Source: a virus
Strand: one strand, 5' to 3'
Length of the DNA stretch: 24,947 nucleotides
Virus record (IMG/VR): IMGVR_UViG_3300003690_000348
Location: 1 to 24,947 of that record
Each line of letters starts with the position of its first letter. The stretch's first letter is position 1. Positions 1 through 8,700 of this stretch are shown in pieces. The position numbers and the translations under genes were made by a program. The notes under the pieces were generated by a model. The model searched no databases and was not told the DNA's origin. It saw nothing but the letters and a program-made list of their open reading frames with translations.

Positions 1-819
1 ACCGCCTGGGCGTCCGGCGCGGACAAGGATGCACGGGCCTTCTCCCTACCGAGCTATACGAATATGCACCTGTACCCCGGGGGAGTGAATGACCCCGAGA
101 TACAACGGCTCAAAGAAGTTTCAAGTGACGATTTCTTTATGGAACGGATCGAGGGGAAACCCTCACCGCCTAAAGGACTCGTGTTCCCGGAGTTCAGACC
201 AGACGTACATATAAGCGAGGTGGAATATGAACAGGGTGATCCGGTACATCTCTGGATGGACCCGGGCTATGCGGGGGCGTATGCGGTCGTCGCAGCCCAG
301 GTCAGGGGAGAACAGATCTGCGTCATCGATGAGATCTACGAGCAAGGACTCGTCACCGACGACATCATCGCAATCGCCCAGACCAGAGACTGGTGGAGAG
401 ACGTCCGCTTCGGGGTCATCGACATCGCAGGAACCCAACACCAAGCAATGGCAGCACCGGCGGAGGTCTGGCTGGAAAGGACTGGGCTTTACCTCTCCTC
501 CCAGAAGATACGAATCAACGAGGGGACAGAACGGCTCAAGGGGTGGCTCAAGATAGATCCAAAGACTCATGCCCCAAGGATAGTCTTCAACCCGAAATGC
601 CACGGCATCCTGTCAGAGTTCGGCTCCGCACCGAACCCGTTTGACGGCCAAACCAAGGCGTACAGGTGGAAAACTGACCGGGAAGGCAACCTAGTTGGCG
701 AAATTCCAGAAGATAAGTATAATCATAGCGTGAAAGCTGTGATCTACGGCCTGATAGACCGGTTCGGGTACGGATATGTCGAAGGACGTGCCCGTATCCA
801 TGTGAAGAGGTGGGTGTAG
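1..819 (+). CDS. terL: Terminase large subunit, C-terminal nuclease part (5' truncated by window)
   Basis: The frame is open from the first base, so the gene starts outside the window and the ATG at 64 is internal. What remains looks like the RNase H-fold nuclease domain that cuts concatemeric DNA during head filling. A hydrophobic strand ends in Trp-Met-Asp-Pro-Gly-Tyr (Asp codon 259-261). A second strand reads Phe-Gly-Val-Ile-Asp (Asp codon 421-423). Near the end there is an Asp-Lys-Tyr-Asn-His-Ser-Val-Lys-Ala stretch (about 712-738), where the third metal-binding motif of this family normally sits. The ATPase half with Walker motifs is not in the window. The stop TAG is directly followed by the portal ATG, the usual terL-portal order. 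The family is assigned from motif pattern and synteny; no database search was possible. Confidence 0.85.
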   Translation, partial: TAWASGADKDARAFSLPSYTNMHLYPGGVNDPEIQRLKEVSSDDFFMERIEGKPSPPKGLVFPEFRPDVHISEVEYEQGDPVHLWMDPGYAGAYAVVAAQVRGEQICVIDEIYEQGLVTDDIIAIAQTRDWWRDVRFGVIDIAGTQHQAMAAPAEVWLERTGLYLSSQKIRINEGTERLKGWLKIDPKTHAPRIVFNPKCHGILSEFGSAPNPFDGQTKAYRWKTDREGNLVGEIPEDKYNHSVKAVIYGLIDRFGYGYVEGRARIHVKRWV

Positions 820-2643
820 ATGGCAAGGCGCAAACCGGAAGATATCGTAGCCCTGGTTGAGGCTCACTACGATGCCACGGAGCCACTGCGCCAAAGGATG
901 CAGGACGACCACGCCCTTTATCGTCTGGAACCGTTTGATGCGGGTGAAGGATATCAGAGCTATACCAGCAACGACCCCCAGACCTATGCGGAAAAGGTGA
1001 TCGGCTGGGTCTCCGGGGCAGAGATGACGGTGCGTATCCCACATGACGGCGCAGAACCTGAGATCAGGGAACGCAACGACATGAAGGAACGGTTCCTCAT
1101 CGGTATGCTAAAAGCCGCCGATGAACGGCTGTGCAGGCTCATGCTCCCTACCCTGCGTGACCAACTCGGCTGGTACGCCGTTATCCGGGGCTGGTATGCC
1201 GGCAGGGCGCTCCTGGCGAAACGAGAGGACGGCTCCACATATGTCGATATCACGCCCTGGGATCCGCTCCACACCTACTGGGGCACGGGCCCAGAAGGGC
1301 TGGACTGGGTCTGCTATAAGGTCCCGAAGACCAAAGAACAGATATTCTCCCAGTACAACATCAAAGTAGACTGGGACGCCCAGTATACCGCAGACGGTAT
1401 AAACGTCTACGACTTCTATGACAAGGAATTTAATACCCTGCTGATCCATAACGGCTCAAGCACGCAGCCGCTGACACGGGTGGTGAAGAAACAGATACGG
1501 CATGGTGCCAATCAAGTGCCTGCCTTCTTGGGCCCGATAGGGTCAAACCCCTATATCATCGCTCTCTCCCAGTCCACCATGCAGGACACCATCGCCGATG
1601 TGGGCGAATCAGTGTTCAGCGCCACAAGAGACCTCTACCCGAAACATAACCTCATGATGAGCACACTGCTGGAACTGACCGCACGGTCCCGTCGGCAAGG
1701 ACTCATCGTACGTAGCAGGGACGGCACGAAGACACTCGATGAAGACCCCTACCTGGAAGGCTCAGAGATATCCCTCGCTCAGAATGAGAACGTGGAACCA
1801 CTGGGCCTGCTGGAAATGGCGAAGGAGACAGGAGCGTTCATGAGCCTCGTCTCGGGAGAGATGCAGCGCGGCTCCATCCCCCACTCAGTCTACGGGGAAC
1901 TGCCGTTCCAGCTATCCGGGTTCGCTATCAACACACTGCGCCAAGGCGTGGAAACCGTGGTGAATAAGTACCTCCGGGGCGTTGAGAAAGCCTACCAGAT
2001 GATGTTCAACCTCATCTCGGACCAGTACGTCGAAGGGTCGTTCAAGTCCCTGGAAGTCTCCGGGATGGACCGGCACCGGGTGTACTTCACCGAGGAGATC
2101 AACCCCGACGACCTGAAGGACACAGGGCAGCCTATCGTGAACCTGGTGGGCCAACTGCCGCAGGACGATATGACCAGATACTCCATGGCACAGATCGCAC
2201 GGGAAGGCCCGACACCACTGCTCTCGGACAGGGCAATCAGGGACAGGATACTGGCGATACAAGACTCAGACCAGATGGATGACTCAATCAAAGAGCAGCT
2301 CGCAGAGAGAATGCTGCCCGAAGCGGCACTCTGGACACTGCTCCGTGCATCAGAACGTCAAGGGCGGGACGACTTGGCACGGTTCTATGCTGGAGAACTG
2401 ACCTCCATCATCATGCAGAAACGTCAGGCAGCAGAGATGCGTAACGCCGGCGTAGCCGGCGGTCCCCCTCCTCCAGGCGGCCCTCCCCCTCCCGGTGGCC
2501 CCCCACCGGGTGGGCCGCCTATGGTGAACCCGGCGGTGATGCCCCCAGCTATGCAGGGCGTACCGCCACCACCTCCGACGCCGCAAGCAGGGCCGCTCGT
2601 GCCCCCAGGTACGTCCAGGCCGGGCGCGCAGGGAGGGGTATAG
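820..2643 (+). CDS. Portal protein
   Basis: This 607-residue protein follows terL with no gap and has the size and position of a portal, the dodecameric ring at one capsid vertex through which DNA is packaged and ejected. The N-terminus has the helical, charged lead seen in portals, then a wing-like region rich in Trp and Tyr (about residues 100-200). A long helical middle (about 250-400) contains the stretch AINTLRQGVETVVNKYLRG, resembling the portal stem/crown helices. The last ~60 residues (nt 2455 onward) are a Pro/Gly low-complexity tail with repeated PPPPGG units. This is not part of the portal fold and is probably disordered. Start: ATG directly after the terL TAG, with no clear Shine-Dalgarno, so translation is probably coupled. 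The portal call rests on synteny, size and general pattern. Confidence 0.83.
   Translation: MARRKPEDIVALVEAHYDATEPLRQRMQDDHALYRLEPFDAGEGYQSYTSNDPQTYAEKVIGWVSGAEMTVRIPHDGAEPEIRERNDMKERFLIGMLKAADERLCRLMLPTLRDQLGWYAVIRGWYAGRALLAKREDGSTYVDITPWDPLHTYWGTGPEGLDWVCYKVPKTKEQIFSQYNIKVDWDAQYTADGINVYDFYDKEFNTLLIHNGSSTQPLTRVVKKQIRHGANQVPAFLGPIGSNPYIIALSQSTMQDTIADVGESVFSATRDLYPKHNLMMSTLLELTARSRRQGLIVRSRDGTKTLDEDPYLEGSEISLAQNENVEPLGLLEMAKETGAFMSLVSGEMQRGSIPHSVYGELPFQLSGFAINTLRQGVETVVNKYLRGVEKAYQMMFNLISDQYVEGSFKSLEVSGMDRHRVYFTEEINPDDLKDTGQPIVNLVGQLPQDDMTRYSMAQIAREGPTPLLSDRAIRDRILAIQDSDQMDDSIKEQLAERMLPEAALWTLLRASERQGRDDLARFYAGELTSIIMQKRQAAEMRNAGVAGGPPPPGGPPPPGGPPPGGPPMVNPAVMPPAMQGVPPPPPTPQAGPLVPPGTSRPGAQGGV
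2455..2530 (+). repeat. Pro/Gly low-complexity repeat in portal C-terminus
   Basis: This is a C/G-rich, imperfectly periodic stretch encoding GGPPPPGGPPPPGGPPPGG-type units near the portal C-terminus. A similar Pro/Gly composition recurs in the separate gene at 13841-14272. Slippage-prone DNA of this kind is also a place where assembly length errors may occur. Confidence 0.8.
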
Positions 2644-3576
2644 ATGGCTAACGGCGACTTTGAAGAGGAATTCGGTGAGTGGAATTATCTCACCCATATG
2701 GCACAGCACGCATGGAAAGGCCTGCCAAAGGAGGTCTTATGGGAGATGGAAGCGGATAAATCAGGGGATGTTGACAAGGCGCTGGACAGCTTGATAGAAA
2801 GGTCCGAGCCCACCGACGGCGATGCCCTTACCGCGTATGAAGAGGAGGAGGAGAGTATGGGGGATGGCTGGGACGATGGAGACTATGATGACCTCGACTA
2901 CTTCTTCATCCCACAAGAGGGCGCAGCGTTGGAGGGGATCTTTGCCGCAATTGAAGATGGCAACATGGAGCAGGGACTCAGTGACGTAGGGACTATAGTC
3001 AGCTCAACCATACCACTCGACGATCCATATACCGGGGTCGGCCCGCCGTCTTGGGGCGATCTCTATGCCGGGGCGAATGCTTCCTATTTCGGCTCGCCGA
3101 TTGACGACGATCCATATGCCGGGGTCGGCGCGGGCGTGCAAGGCCCGCCGTCTTGGGGCGATCTCTATGCCGGGGCGAATGCTGCCTATTTCGGCCCGCC
3201 GCTTGAAGAACTACCGACTGGTCCTGGACTCCTGGGCACAATCGAAAAAGTCGTTACGCAAATGCTCGGCCTGCTCCCAGTGGGGACCGTGGGGGCCACA
3301 GGGGTAGGCGACCCCACCACCCCGCCTACCACTTTACAGAACGGTGAGGCATACGACCCGGAGGAGGACCCCGAGTACGATTACTACTTCGTTGCCAACA
3401 CCACTGACGTAGGTCGGCAACAGGAGGTCAGCGCCTCCAGCGATGTGTGGGCGGCATTGACTAAAGCATATTATGTGGGCGGCATAGACGAGGTAAGGCG
3501 GCTGATGGATGAGAAGATTGGTTGGATGCAGAGGACTACGGTGTCGCGGTCAACGAGGAGATACTTGATGCCCTGA
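2644..3576 (+). CDS. Acidic virion-region protein with internal tandem repeat; 3' end possibly frameshifted
   Basis: I do not recognise this 310-residue protein. It is strongly acidic (Glu/Asp clusters at residues 66-85 and 239-246). It contains two near-identical ~30-residue repeats with the core PPSWGDLYAGANA (about residues 126-152 and 155-187). The ATG follows the portal TAG directly. The last 17 residues (WMQRTTVSRSTRRYLMP) are abruptly basic and unlike the rest. At the same place the -1 frame encodes an acidic, natural-looking continuation that belongs to the next ORF. The true product may therefore be a longer fusion with the 3522-4526 frame. Lying between portal and the 1490-residue protein, it is most likely a minor virion component, but function is unknown. 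Confidence 0.7.
   Translation: MANGDFEEEFGEWNYLTHMAQHAWKGLPKEVLWEMEADKSGDVDKALDSLIERSEPTDGDALTAYEEEEESMGDGWDDGDYDDLDYFFIPQEGAALEGIFAAIEDGNMEQGLSDVGTIVSSTIPLDDPYTGVGPPSWGDLYAGANASYFGSPIDDDPYAGVGAGVQGPPSWGDLYAGANAAYFGPPLEELPTGPGLLGTIEKVVTQMLGLLPVGTVGATGVGDPTTPPTTLQNGEAYDPEEDPEYDYYFVANTTDVGRQQEVSASSDVWAALTKAYYVGGIDEVRRLMDEKIGWMQRTTVSRSTRRYLMP
3018..3201 (+). repeat. Tandem in-frame duplication within the acidic protein gene
   Basis: Copy 1 spans about 3018-3099 and copy 2 about 3105-3201. The core segments share roughly 42 identical consecutive bases, beginning at the GGCCCGCCGTC element in each copy. Copy 2 carries a 15-base in-frame insertion encoding five extra residues. The near-perfect nucleotide identity indicates a recent duplication, unlike the old, silent-diverged repeats of the tail fibre. 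Confidence 0.85.
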
Positions 3577-4526
3577 TGCAGGCTGGGGAAGAATCAGATG
3601 ATCTTGTTGCGGCGCAGAAGGGTACGGCGAAAGAACTGCCTCCGAGGTACTACTATCTCAACAAAAAAACCAAACAAAGAATCTTCGTGACCAAAAAGAT
3701 GTTTGAGGACGAGGAGTACGGGAAGCAGGGATTTGAATGGGACTCCGATCAAGAATCGGTCGCCGATTCTACATATGAGGAATACGTATCCGATGCCTTG
3801 CAGGCTGGCCTACCACAGCAAGCGCCAGCATACTCGGATCAATTTCGGGGTATTTTCAATACTCTCCCGGGCTCTCAGAGGTTTGAGGCGCAGAGTGGGA
3901 TACCAGCCATGTTCACTGATGCTGAAACGCTCTTCTATCTGACGGAGGACTGGACTGCAAGGGAAGGGGCATCTAGGGAATGGTTAACTGACGCCATGCT
4001 GCAAGACCCGGAAGCGGAGCTTTCTTTGAGGTTTGACGAGAAATACCGCAAAGAGGAAGAGAAGGTATTTGCAGACTGGGTGCGGAACACGTATCTGCAA
4101 GACCCACGCGGGACAAGATTTGGGCAAGGATTCTATGGCGAAGTACGGGACTTGCGGAAGAGGATGCTCGCAATCAAAGATATCTCTATGGAGGATCTCT
4201 ATGAGACGCTGACCGATGGTCCCATGCTCCAGCAGCGAGAGTTCCATCTGGTCCCCCCGTCACAGGGCAAGAAGACGGTGATGGACCGGTTCGTCTTTAT
4301 GGATCCTGGCGCACAAAGTAGTAATCGTCTGGCGCAACTCGTTGGGATGTACAATATCCATCCCGGCGCTGACCAGTGGCTGAAGACTAAGATGATGAAG
4401 TTCTATAGCGGCATGATGGCCAACTGGCAGGCTTCAGGGCGGGACTCGTATGACTTTATCGAGGCTTTTGTGAAGGATAAGCCGGCTATGCCAGGTGCCA
4501 TTGTAGCCCAGAGTCCAGAGGACTAG
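3522..4526 (+). CDS. Unassigned virion-region protein; start uncertain, possible continuation of upstream gene
   Basis: I do not recognise this ~334-residue protein. The coordinates use a TTG at 3522, which gives the acidic N-terminus LDAEDYGVAVNEEILDAL. The first ATG in frame is at 3576, overlapping the upstream stop as TGATG. That coupling style is used elsewhere in this genome and would give 316 residues. Neither start has a well-placed Shine-Dalgarno. The frame is open back to 3513, just after an in-frame TGA at 3510-3512, and the extra residues look like genuine coding sequence. So either translation restarts here or the two ORFs are one gene split by an indel. The middle is Tyr/Phe- and acid-rich and helical. 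The C-terminus AQSPED and the bases after the stop are echoed at the end of the next gene. Confidence 0.7.
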   Translation: MDAEDYGVAVNEEILDALMQAGEESDDLVAAQKGTAKELPPRYYYLNKKTKQRIFVTKKMFEDEEYGKQGFEWDSDQESVADSTYEEYVSDALQAGLPQQAPAYSDQFRGIFNTLPGSQRFEAQSGIPAMFTDAETLFYLTEDWTAREGASREWLTDAMLQDPEAELSLRFDEKYRKEEEKVFADWVRNTYLQDPRGTRFGQGFYGEVRDLRKRMLAIKDISMEDLYETLTDGPMLQQREFHLVPPSQGKKTVMDRFVFMDPGAQSSNRLAQLVGMYNIHPGADQWLKTKMMKFYSGMMANWQASGRDSYDFIEAFVKDKPAMPGAIVAQSPED

Positions 4527-4534
4527 ATGCTAGG
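4488..4534 (+). repeat. Shared gene-end repeat, copy 1
   Basis: These 47 bases, covering the last codons, the stop and the first bases after it, match 5335-5381 at 39 of 47 positions by hand comparison. The final 26 bases differ at only one position (4516). The encoded tails are MPGAIVAQSPED and VPGGTRPQSQED. Both copies continue past the stop with GATGCTAGG, so the similarity extends outside coding sequence. Confidence 0.75.
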
Positions 4535-4580
4535 GGCTACAATGCTTATACAGTCGAGGATTTGCAAGGGGATCTGAAGC

Positions 4581-4587
4581 AAAGGAG
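4581..4587 (+). promoter_or_regulatory. Shine-Dalgarno AAAGGAG for the 4594 gene
   Basis: AAAGGAG lies six bases before the ATG at 4594. It is one of the clearest ribosome binding sites in the window and fixes this start. The 67-base gap before the gene (4527-4593) holds the tail of the gene-end repeat and nothing else I can name. Confidence 0.7.
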
Positions 4588-4593
4588 AAAGAT

Positions 4594-5373
4594 ATGGCAA
4601 CGGACGAGGAGTTGATGGCGGAGCTATTTAAGGCCGCGGGCCTCCCGCAGATAGAGCTTACGCCAGAAGAGCAGTTTAGGGCGTATACGACACAGGCGTT
4701 CCGCCCGGCTAGCCCTGCGCGGGAGGCGTTTTGGGGGATGCGGTCGCCTTTGATGCAGCAGTATTACCTGCACCAACCTACGATGACTACTCTAGGGCAG
4801 GAATATGGTTCGTTTGCGGACTATATGAGGGATATTGGCACGGGGACGTATTCACCTCCTACCGCCACGGAGTGGGTGGCTCAGGCGACGGACGCAGCAA
4901 CTATGGCTGGGCTGACCTCGGGTCAGTTTTTTGAATATGTGAACCCGGAGGTGCGAATGGAAGATGCGGCGGCAGTCAACTATATGAGCCCGGAGGACTG
5001 GGAAACATACCAAGCAGGCGATGTGTACGGAGCACTACAAATCACCCCAGACGCAAAGAAGCGAATAGACGCGTTGACCGAGGCTCAACGGTACATGTAT
5101 AGGCAGACATACGGGACGGGGACGGAGGCTGAAGCGAACCAGTTGGCTCTTGCCGGTTTGCTGGCGCGGCAACGCTCAAGTGGCGGCATATACGGCGGGC
5201 AGTATGGCAGCGCACTCCAACGTGCTATGGGTGAGTTGCAGGGGCAGTATCAGGCGAGGAGCCCAGGAGGTAACTTCCTGGACTGGTACCTAGCACGAAC
5301 AGGTCCCGGAGGCGGTACTATCGGCTTAATGGATGTGCCAGGTGGCACTCGACCTCAGAGTCAAGAGGACTAG
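4594..5373 (+). CDS. Unassigned virion-region protein, 259 residues
   Basis: I do not recognise this protein. It is soluble-looking, with no signal peptide or membrane segment. It is rich in Tyr, Met, Gln and Ala, with a Tyr-rich segment near residues 65-90 (MQQYYLHQPTMTTLGQEYG) and a Gly/Gln-rich C-terminal part (about residues 190-259) that may be flexible. The start is well supported by AAAGGAG at 4581. It sits between portal and capsid genes, in the set of proteins that precede the giant 1490-residue protein, so a packaged or vertex-associated virion protein is plausible. Its 3' end carries the second copy of the gene-end repeat shared with the upstream gene. This could mean the two genes arose by duplication or exchanged ends by recombination, although I see no clear similarity in the rest of the two proteins. 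Confidence 0.75.
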   Translation: MATDEELMAELFKAAGLPQIELTPEEQFRAYTTQAFRPASPAREAFWGMRSPLMQQYYLHQPTMTTLGQEYGSFADYMRDIGTGTYSPPTATEWVAQATDAATMAGLTSGQFFEYVNPEVRMEDAAAVNYMSPEDWETYQAGDVYGALQITPDAKKRIDALTEAQRYMYRQTYGTGTEAEANQLALAGLLARQRSSGGIYGGQYGSALQRAMGELQGQYQARSPGGNFLDWYLARTGPGGGTIGLMDVPGGTRPQSQED

Positions 5374-5381
5374 ATGCTAGG
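5335..5381 (+). repeat. Shared gene-end repeat, copy 2
   Basis: This is the partner of 4488-4534; the final 26 bases differ by one substitution (position 5363). The copies lie about 850 bases apart in direct orientation, each spanning a gene end, so recombination between them would cleanly delete or duplicate the 4594-5373 gene. Confidence 0.75.
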
Positions 5382-5410
5382 CCACCACCTAATCATAGCG
5401 GGAGAATAAT

Positions 5411-5761
5411 ATGACAATGGGAGATGACCCCCTTGAAGACTGGTTGGCCGGTGGGGACTGGGGCAGCCTCCTGCTGGCGGAGATGCCGCGGGCGACATAC
5501 TATAGCTCTCCAGCAGGCGGCCAGTTCGCGGGGGGGAGTCCGCGCCGAAGACAATTCTACGAGCAGAACTACCAGGATATCTACGGTGACTTTCTCGGGG
5601 AGGTGGGAAGGGCAGTACGGGCAGGCCGGGAGCCGGCGAGATTCGAGGAATTCCTCCAAACGAACCCGTGGACCGTACGGTATGGACGCTTGCCTCAAGC
5701 TGCACGGGGGATGACCGGCATGATGGCTAATCCCAGAACAAGGTTCCTGTTTAATTACTAA
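5411..5761 (+). CDS. Unassigned small virion-region protein, 116 residues
   Basis: This short protein has a helical, aromatic core: RRRQFYEQNYQDIYGDFLGE (about residues 46-65), then a segment ending PWTVRYGRLPQAARGMTG (about 94-111), and a C-terminus FLFNY. From memory, small proteins with a similar Phe/Tyr-Gln core sit beside giant virion proteins in uncultured aquatic phages, but I cannot name a family. GGGAGA lies about seven bases before the ATG at 5411; a second ATG at 5417 is possible. The TAA overlaps the ATG of the next gene (TAATG), suggesting coupled, stoichiometric translation with the 1490-residue protein. Confidence 0.72.
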   Translation: MTMGDDPLEDWLAGGDWGSLLLAEMPRATYYSSPAGGQFAGGSPRRRQFYEQNYQDIYGDFLGEVGRAVRAGREPARFEEFLQTNPWTVRYGRLPQAARGMTGMMANPRTRFLFNY

Positions 5762-8700
5762 TGGGCACATTAACCCCAGAAGATATTGAACGGGCACGGC
5801 TTGCCAAGCAACGGCAAATCGCCGCCAGAGAGCGTGCACAAGGGCGTGCGCTAGGTGGCCCTCTAGCACGGCCACGGCCCACCCTCGTCCCCTTGCCGCC
5901 TGATCCTAGCATGTACACACCGGAGGACCTGTACGAGCTTGGTGTAGGACCCGGTGTTACACCGTTCCCGAGGCGCAAGCAACTCCCCCGTGCCCGAGGG
6001 TTTCAGTTAGCTGTGCCGCAGGCAACAAGCAAGCCCCCTCCGATGCTTTCTGTGGAAGAGTTTTTGGCAGGGGATCCCACACAGGAGCAAGTTACCCAAT
6101 ATGAGGAAGAGCAGTACAGGCGACGAGGAGAGCCGATACGCCGCTTCGTGCGGGGTGCTTTCACCGGCGAAACGATGCGACGGCTTGCCGGAGCAGGGAC
6201 CTACCTAGCGCAAACACTAGGGTTGCCCGGAGAGGATATCAGGCAGAGAGTTGATGATAAACGTGCACTGGGCATGAGTATCAGCGATGCTACACAAGAG
6301 GTGTGGCTAGAAGGTACGGGGTGGCCCAGTGTCGACATTGCTCCTGCGGTCATGCCACCAGTAAGGGCAGCTATTGGGGCATTCACGCCATTTACTATGT
6401 TCCCCTCGGCATCTGGACCCACCTTCCTGCCAGAGGCTGAGCTTGAAGTGGGCTGGCAGGGACTCGCGGAAGTTGTCGCCGACCCCATCAACTTCATCCC
6501 TCTCAGCTGGCTCGGCAAGACGGCCAAGGTGGCCAAGGTGGCTGATGGCATTCCTGGGCTACCCCCCGGCATACGCCGGCCAAGAGGAGTGGTAGGAGAA
6601 GCGGTCACACCCCCCACCGCACCCCCCGTCACGCCTGGTGGGGATATTTTGCCTACTAGGGTACGTGATGCAATCGTACGAGTTAGGAAGGCAGTTGAAG
6701 AAGGCGTAGAAGATTATCGTGTACATGGGCCTCGTGAGGAGCAAGTTGGGGGAATCCCAGAAAGGGAAATCCCAACTGGCTGGAGGGCGGGTGTGGATCC
6801 CCAGTTGGAATCTATGGGGATGAGAAGGGTGCTTCCCACAGAAGAGATGTACATTCCCGACGTACAGCTTGAAATGGCTATGGAGTTTAAGGCTGACTGG
6901 CTTGGAGGGCTTGCAGGGGAGATGGAAAAACGGGGCGTGAAGCTCACCAATGAAGTGCGTGGTGAGCTTGAAGCCGCACAGGCATTGCTAAATGAACCTG
7001 GTAAACGGGCTCCCGCCTTGTTGTTTGATGCCATTGCAAGACGACATGGGGGCAAATCTATAGCCAACGAGTTTGATATTCTAGACGATATTCGCCCTCA
7101 TGAGTTGGGTGAAACGACTGAGGCTGGAAAGCGGTTAGACTTGAACCGCTTTGCTGCGGATTGGGATGCGAGGGGCAGGCCCGATATAGGCGGTGCGGCT
7201 AGTAGGGATGCCGAGCAGATTGCATCAGAGGTAGAATCCCTATTATATAGACCCCCCACCGCAGCCCGTGGTGCGCCTGCGAGGGTGGTAGAAGAGGGGG
7301 CTGAGGGAGTGGGTGCGCCGCTAGGAGCAGGTGCCCCAGGTACAGGCGGCAATACGCAGAAGCTATCCGCCAATGTTGGGTCTAGGGCCGAGGCGCAGGC
7401 TAATATCGCCAAAGAAGTATTTGAGCCTGTCGAAGGCAGCCGGATAGACGAAGCAGCAACGGCGTATTTGCGTGCTAGCAAGGAAGGTGAGGAGGCTATT
7501 AGCGCTGCCGGGGCCGTCGATCTTACAGACCCAATAGGACAGTATAGTCGTCGGATAACAGACAATTATAACAAGTATATCCGAGGTATGGGCCCACCAA
7601 GCAAGGACTTCCCAGTCTCACTAGCCCTTATAACTCAACCAATGAGAAATATAGGTCGATGGATTCGGTATATGACTGATCCAACACGGATGCTCCAAGC
7701 TATAGATCAGGGCGTATTCGGTGATGCGGTGCAAAGGTACGTACTGTGGCCGACGCGAAGAACGGATATAGCTTCTAAGCATTTTGCTAAAGCGCACACG
7801 ATTCTCTATCGCAAGATTCAAGACCAATATGGGATGGTGGATAGCCTCGCACAGCAACTTACTCCGGGGATAGGTCCACTCCGTGACGTTAAACGCGCCA
7901 AAATGCTGCGAAGCCTGGCGGGGGATGTTCTAGAAGAGATTTCTTATAATGATGTCAATGTACCTGTGGTGGAGCTCTTATCTCGCCCTAGTATTGCACG
8001 GTGGCTCACAAAGATCACATTTCAAGAGAAAGAGCGTGTTGTTGGGTTTGCCCAGCGTACACGCATATTCTTTGACGATCTTTTAGTAAAACAAAACCAA
8101 GCAAGGGTGGCGCGGGGCCAAGATCCTATAGGATATATTGAGAACTACCGCCCTTGGGTAGCCGAAAGCAATATATGGTCAAAAATAGGATTTGGGAAAC
8201 AAACATCAGCGCAGCTTGCAGCAAAGAAGGAGCTACCTGACTTCGTTACGCCAAAGGCTTGGTTCAACCCCAGGGCGCAGATACGAAGGGAGGGGATGGT
8301 GGATTATTGGAAGGAGCGCGACCTTCAGATACTGGCTGGGGATTATGTTGAGACAGCCAGCAAGGATATCTTCTACACCAATATCATTCAGAATGCGAAG
8401 CCATACATAAAACAGCTGAGGTCGCGCAAAGGTCTTGGTGGGGCGGCAAGGGGTGTTGAGCAGTGGATTATGGAAAGCTATGCTGGGACAAAGCCTCCTA
8501 TTAGTAAGTTTGCTATAAGCGCAGAAGAAACTGTTGGAAGGGTTGTAAAGGGAGTGACCCGCGGCAAGGTGGCTGGCGGTATTCCTATAAGAAGGGGTAT
8601 GTTTGCTGTAAGGAAAAACCTGACGAGGGCGGTTTTCCCGTTCAACTGGTCATGGAATCTGGCGACTCAAACAGCGTCTACCGCAGGTGCATTTATGCGG

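Noticed and set aside
2644-4526. Tail-assembly chaperone pair with programmed -1 frameshift
   Set aside because: The genes lie between portal and scaffold, not before a tape measure, the proteins are too long, and no slippery heptamer is seen in the overlap.
6201-6632. Minus-strand ORF inside the 1490-residue gene
   Set aside because: Antisense shadow of a high-GC coding region; composition is skewed to Ser/Pro/Gly/Ala and no ribosome binding site or neighbour supports it.
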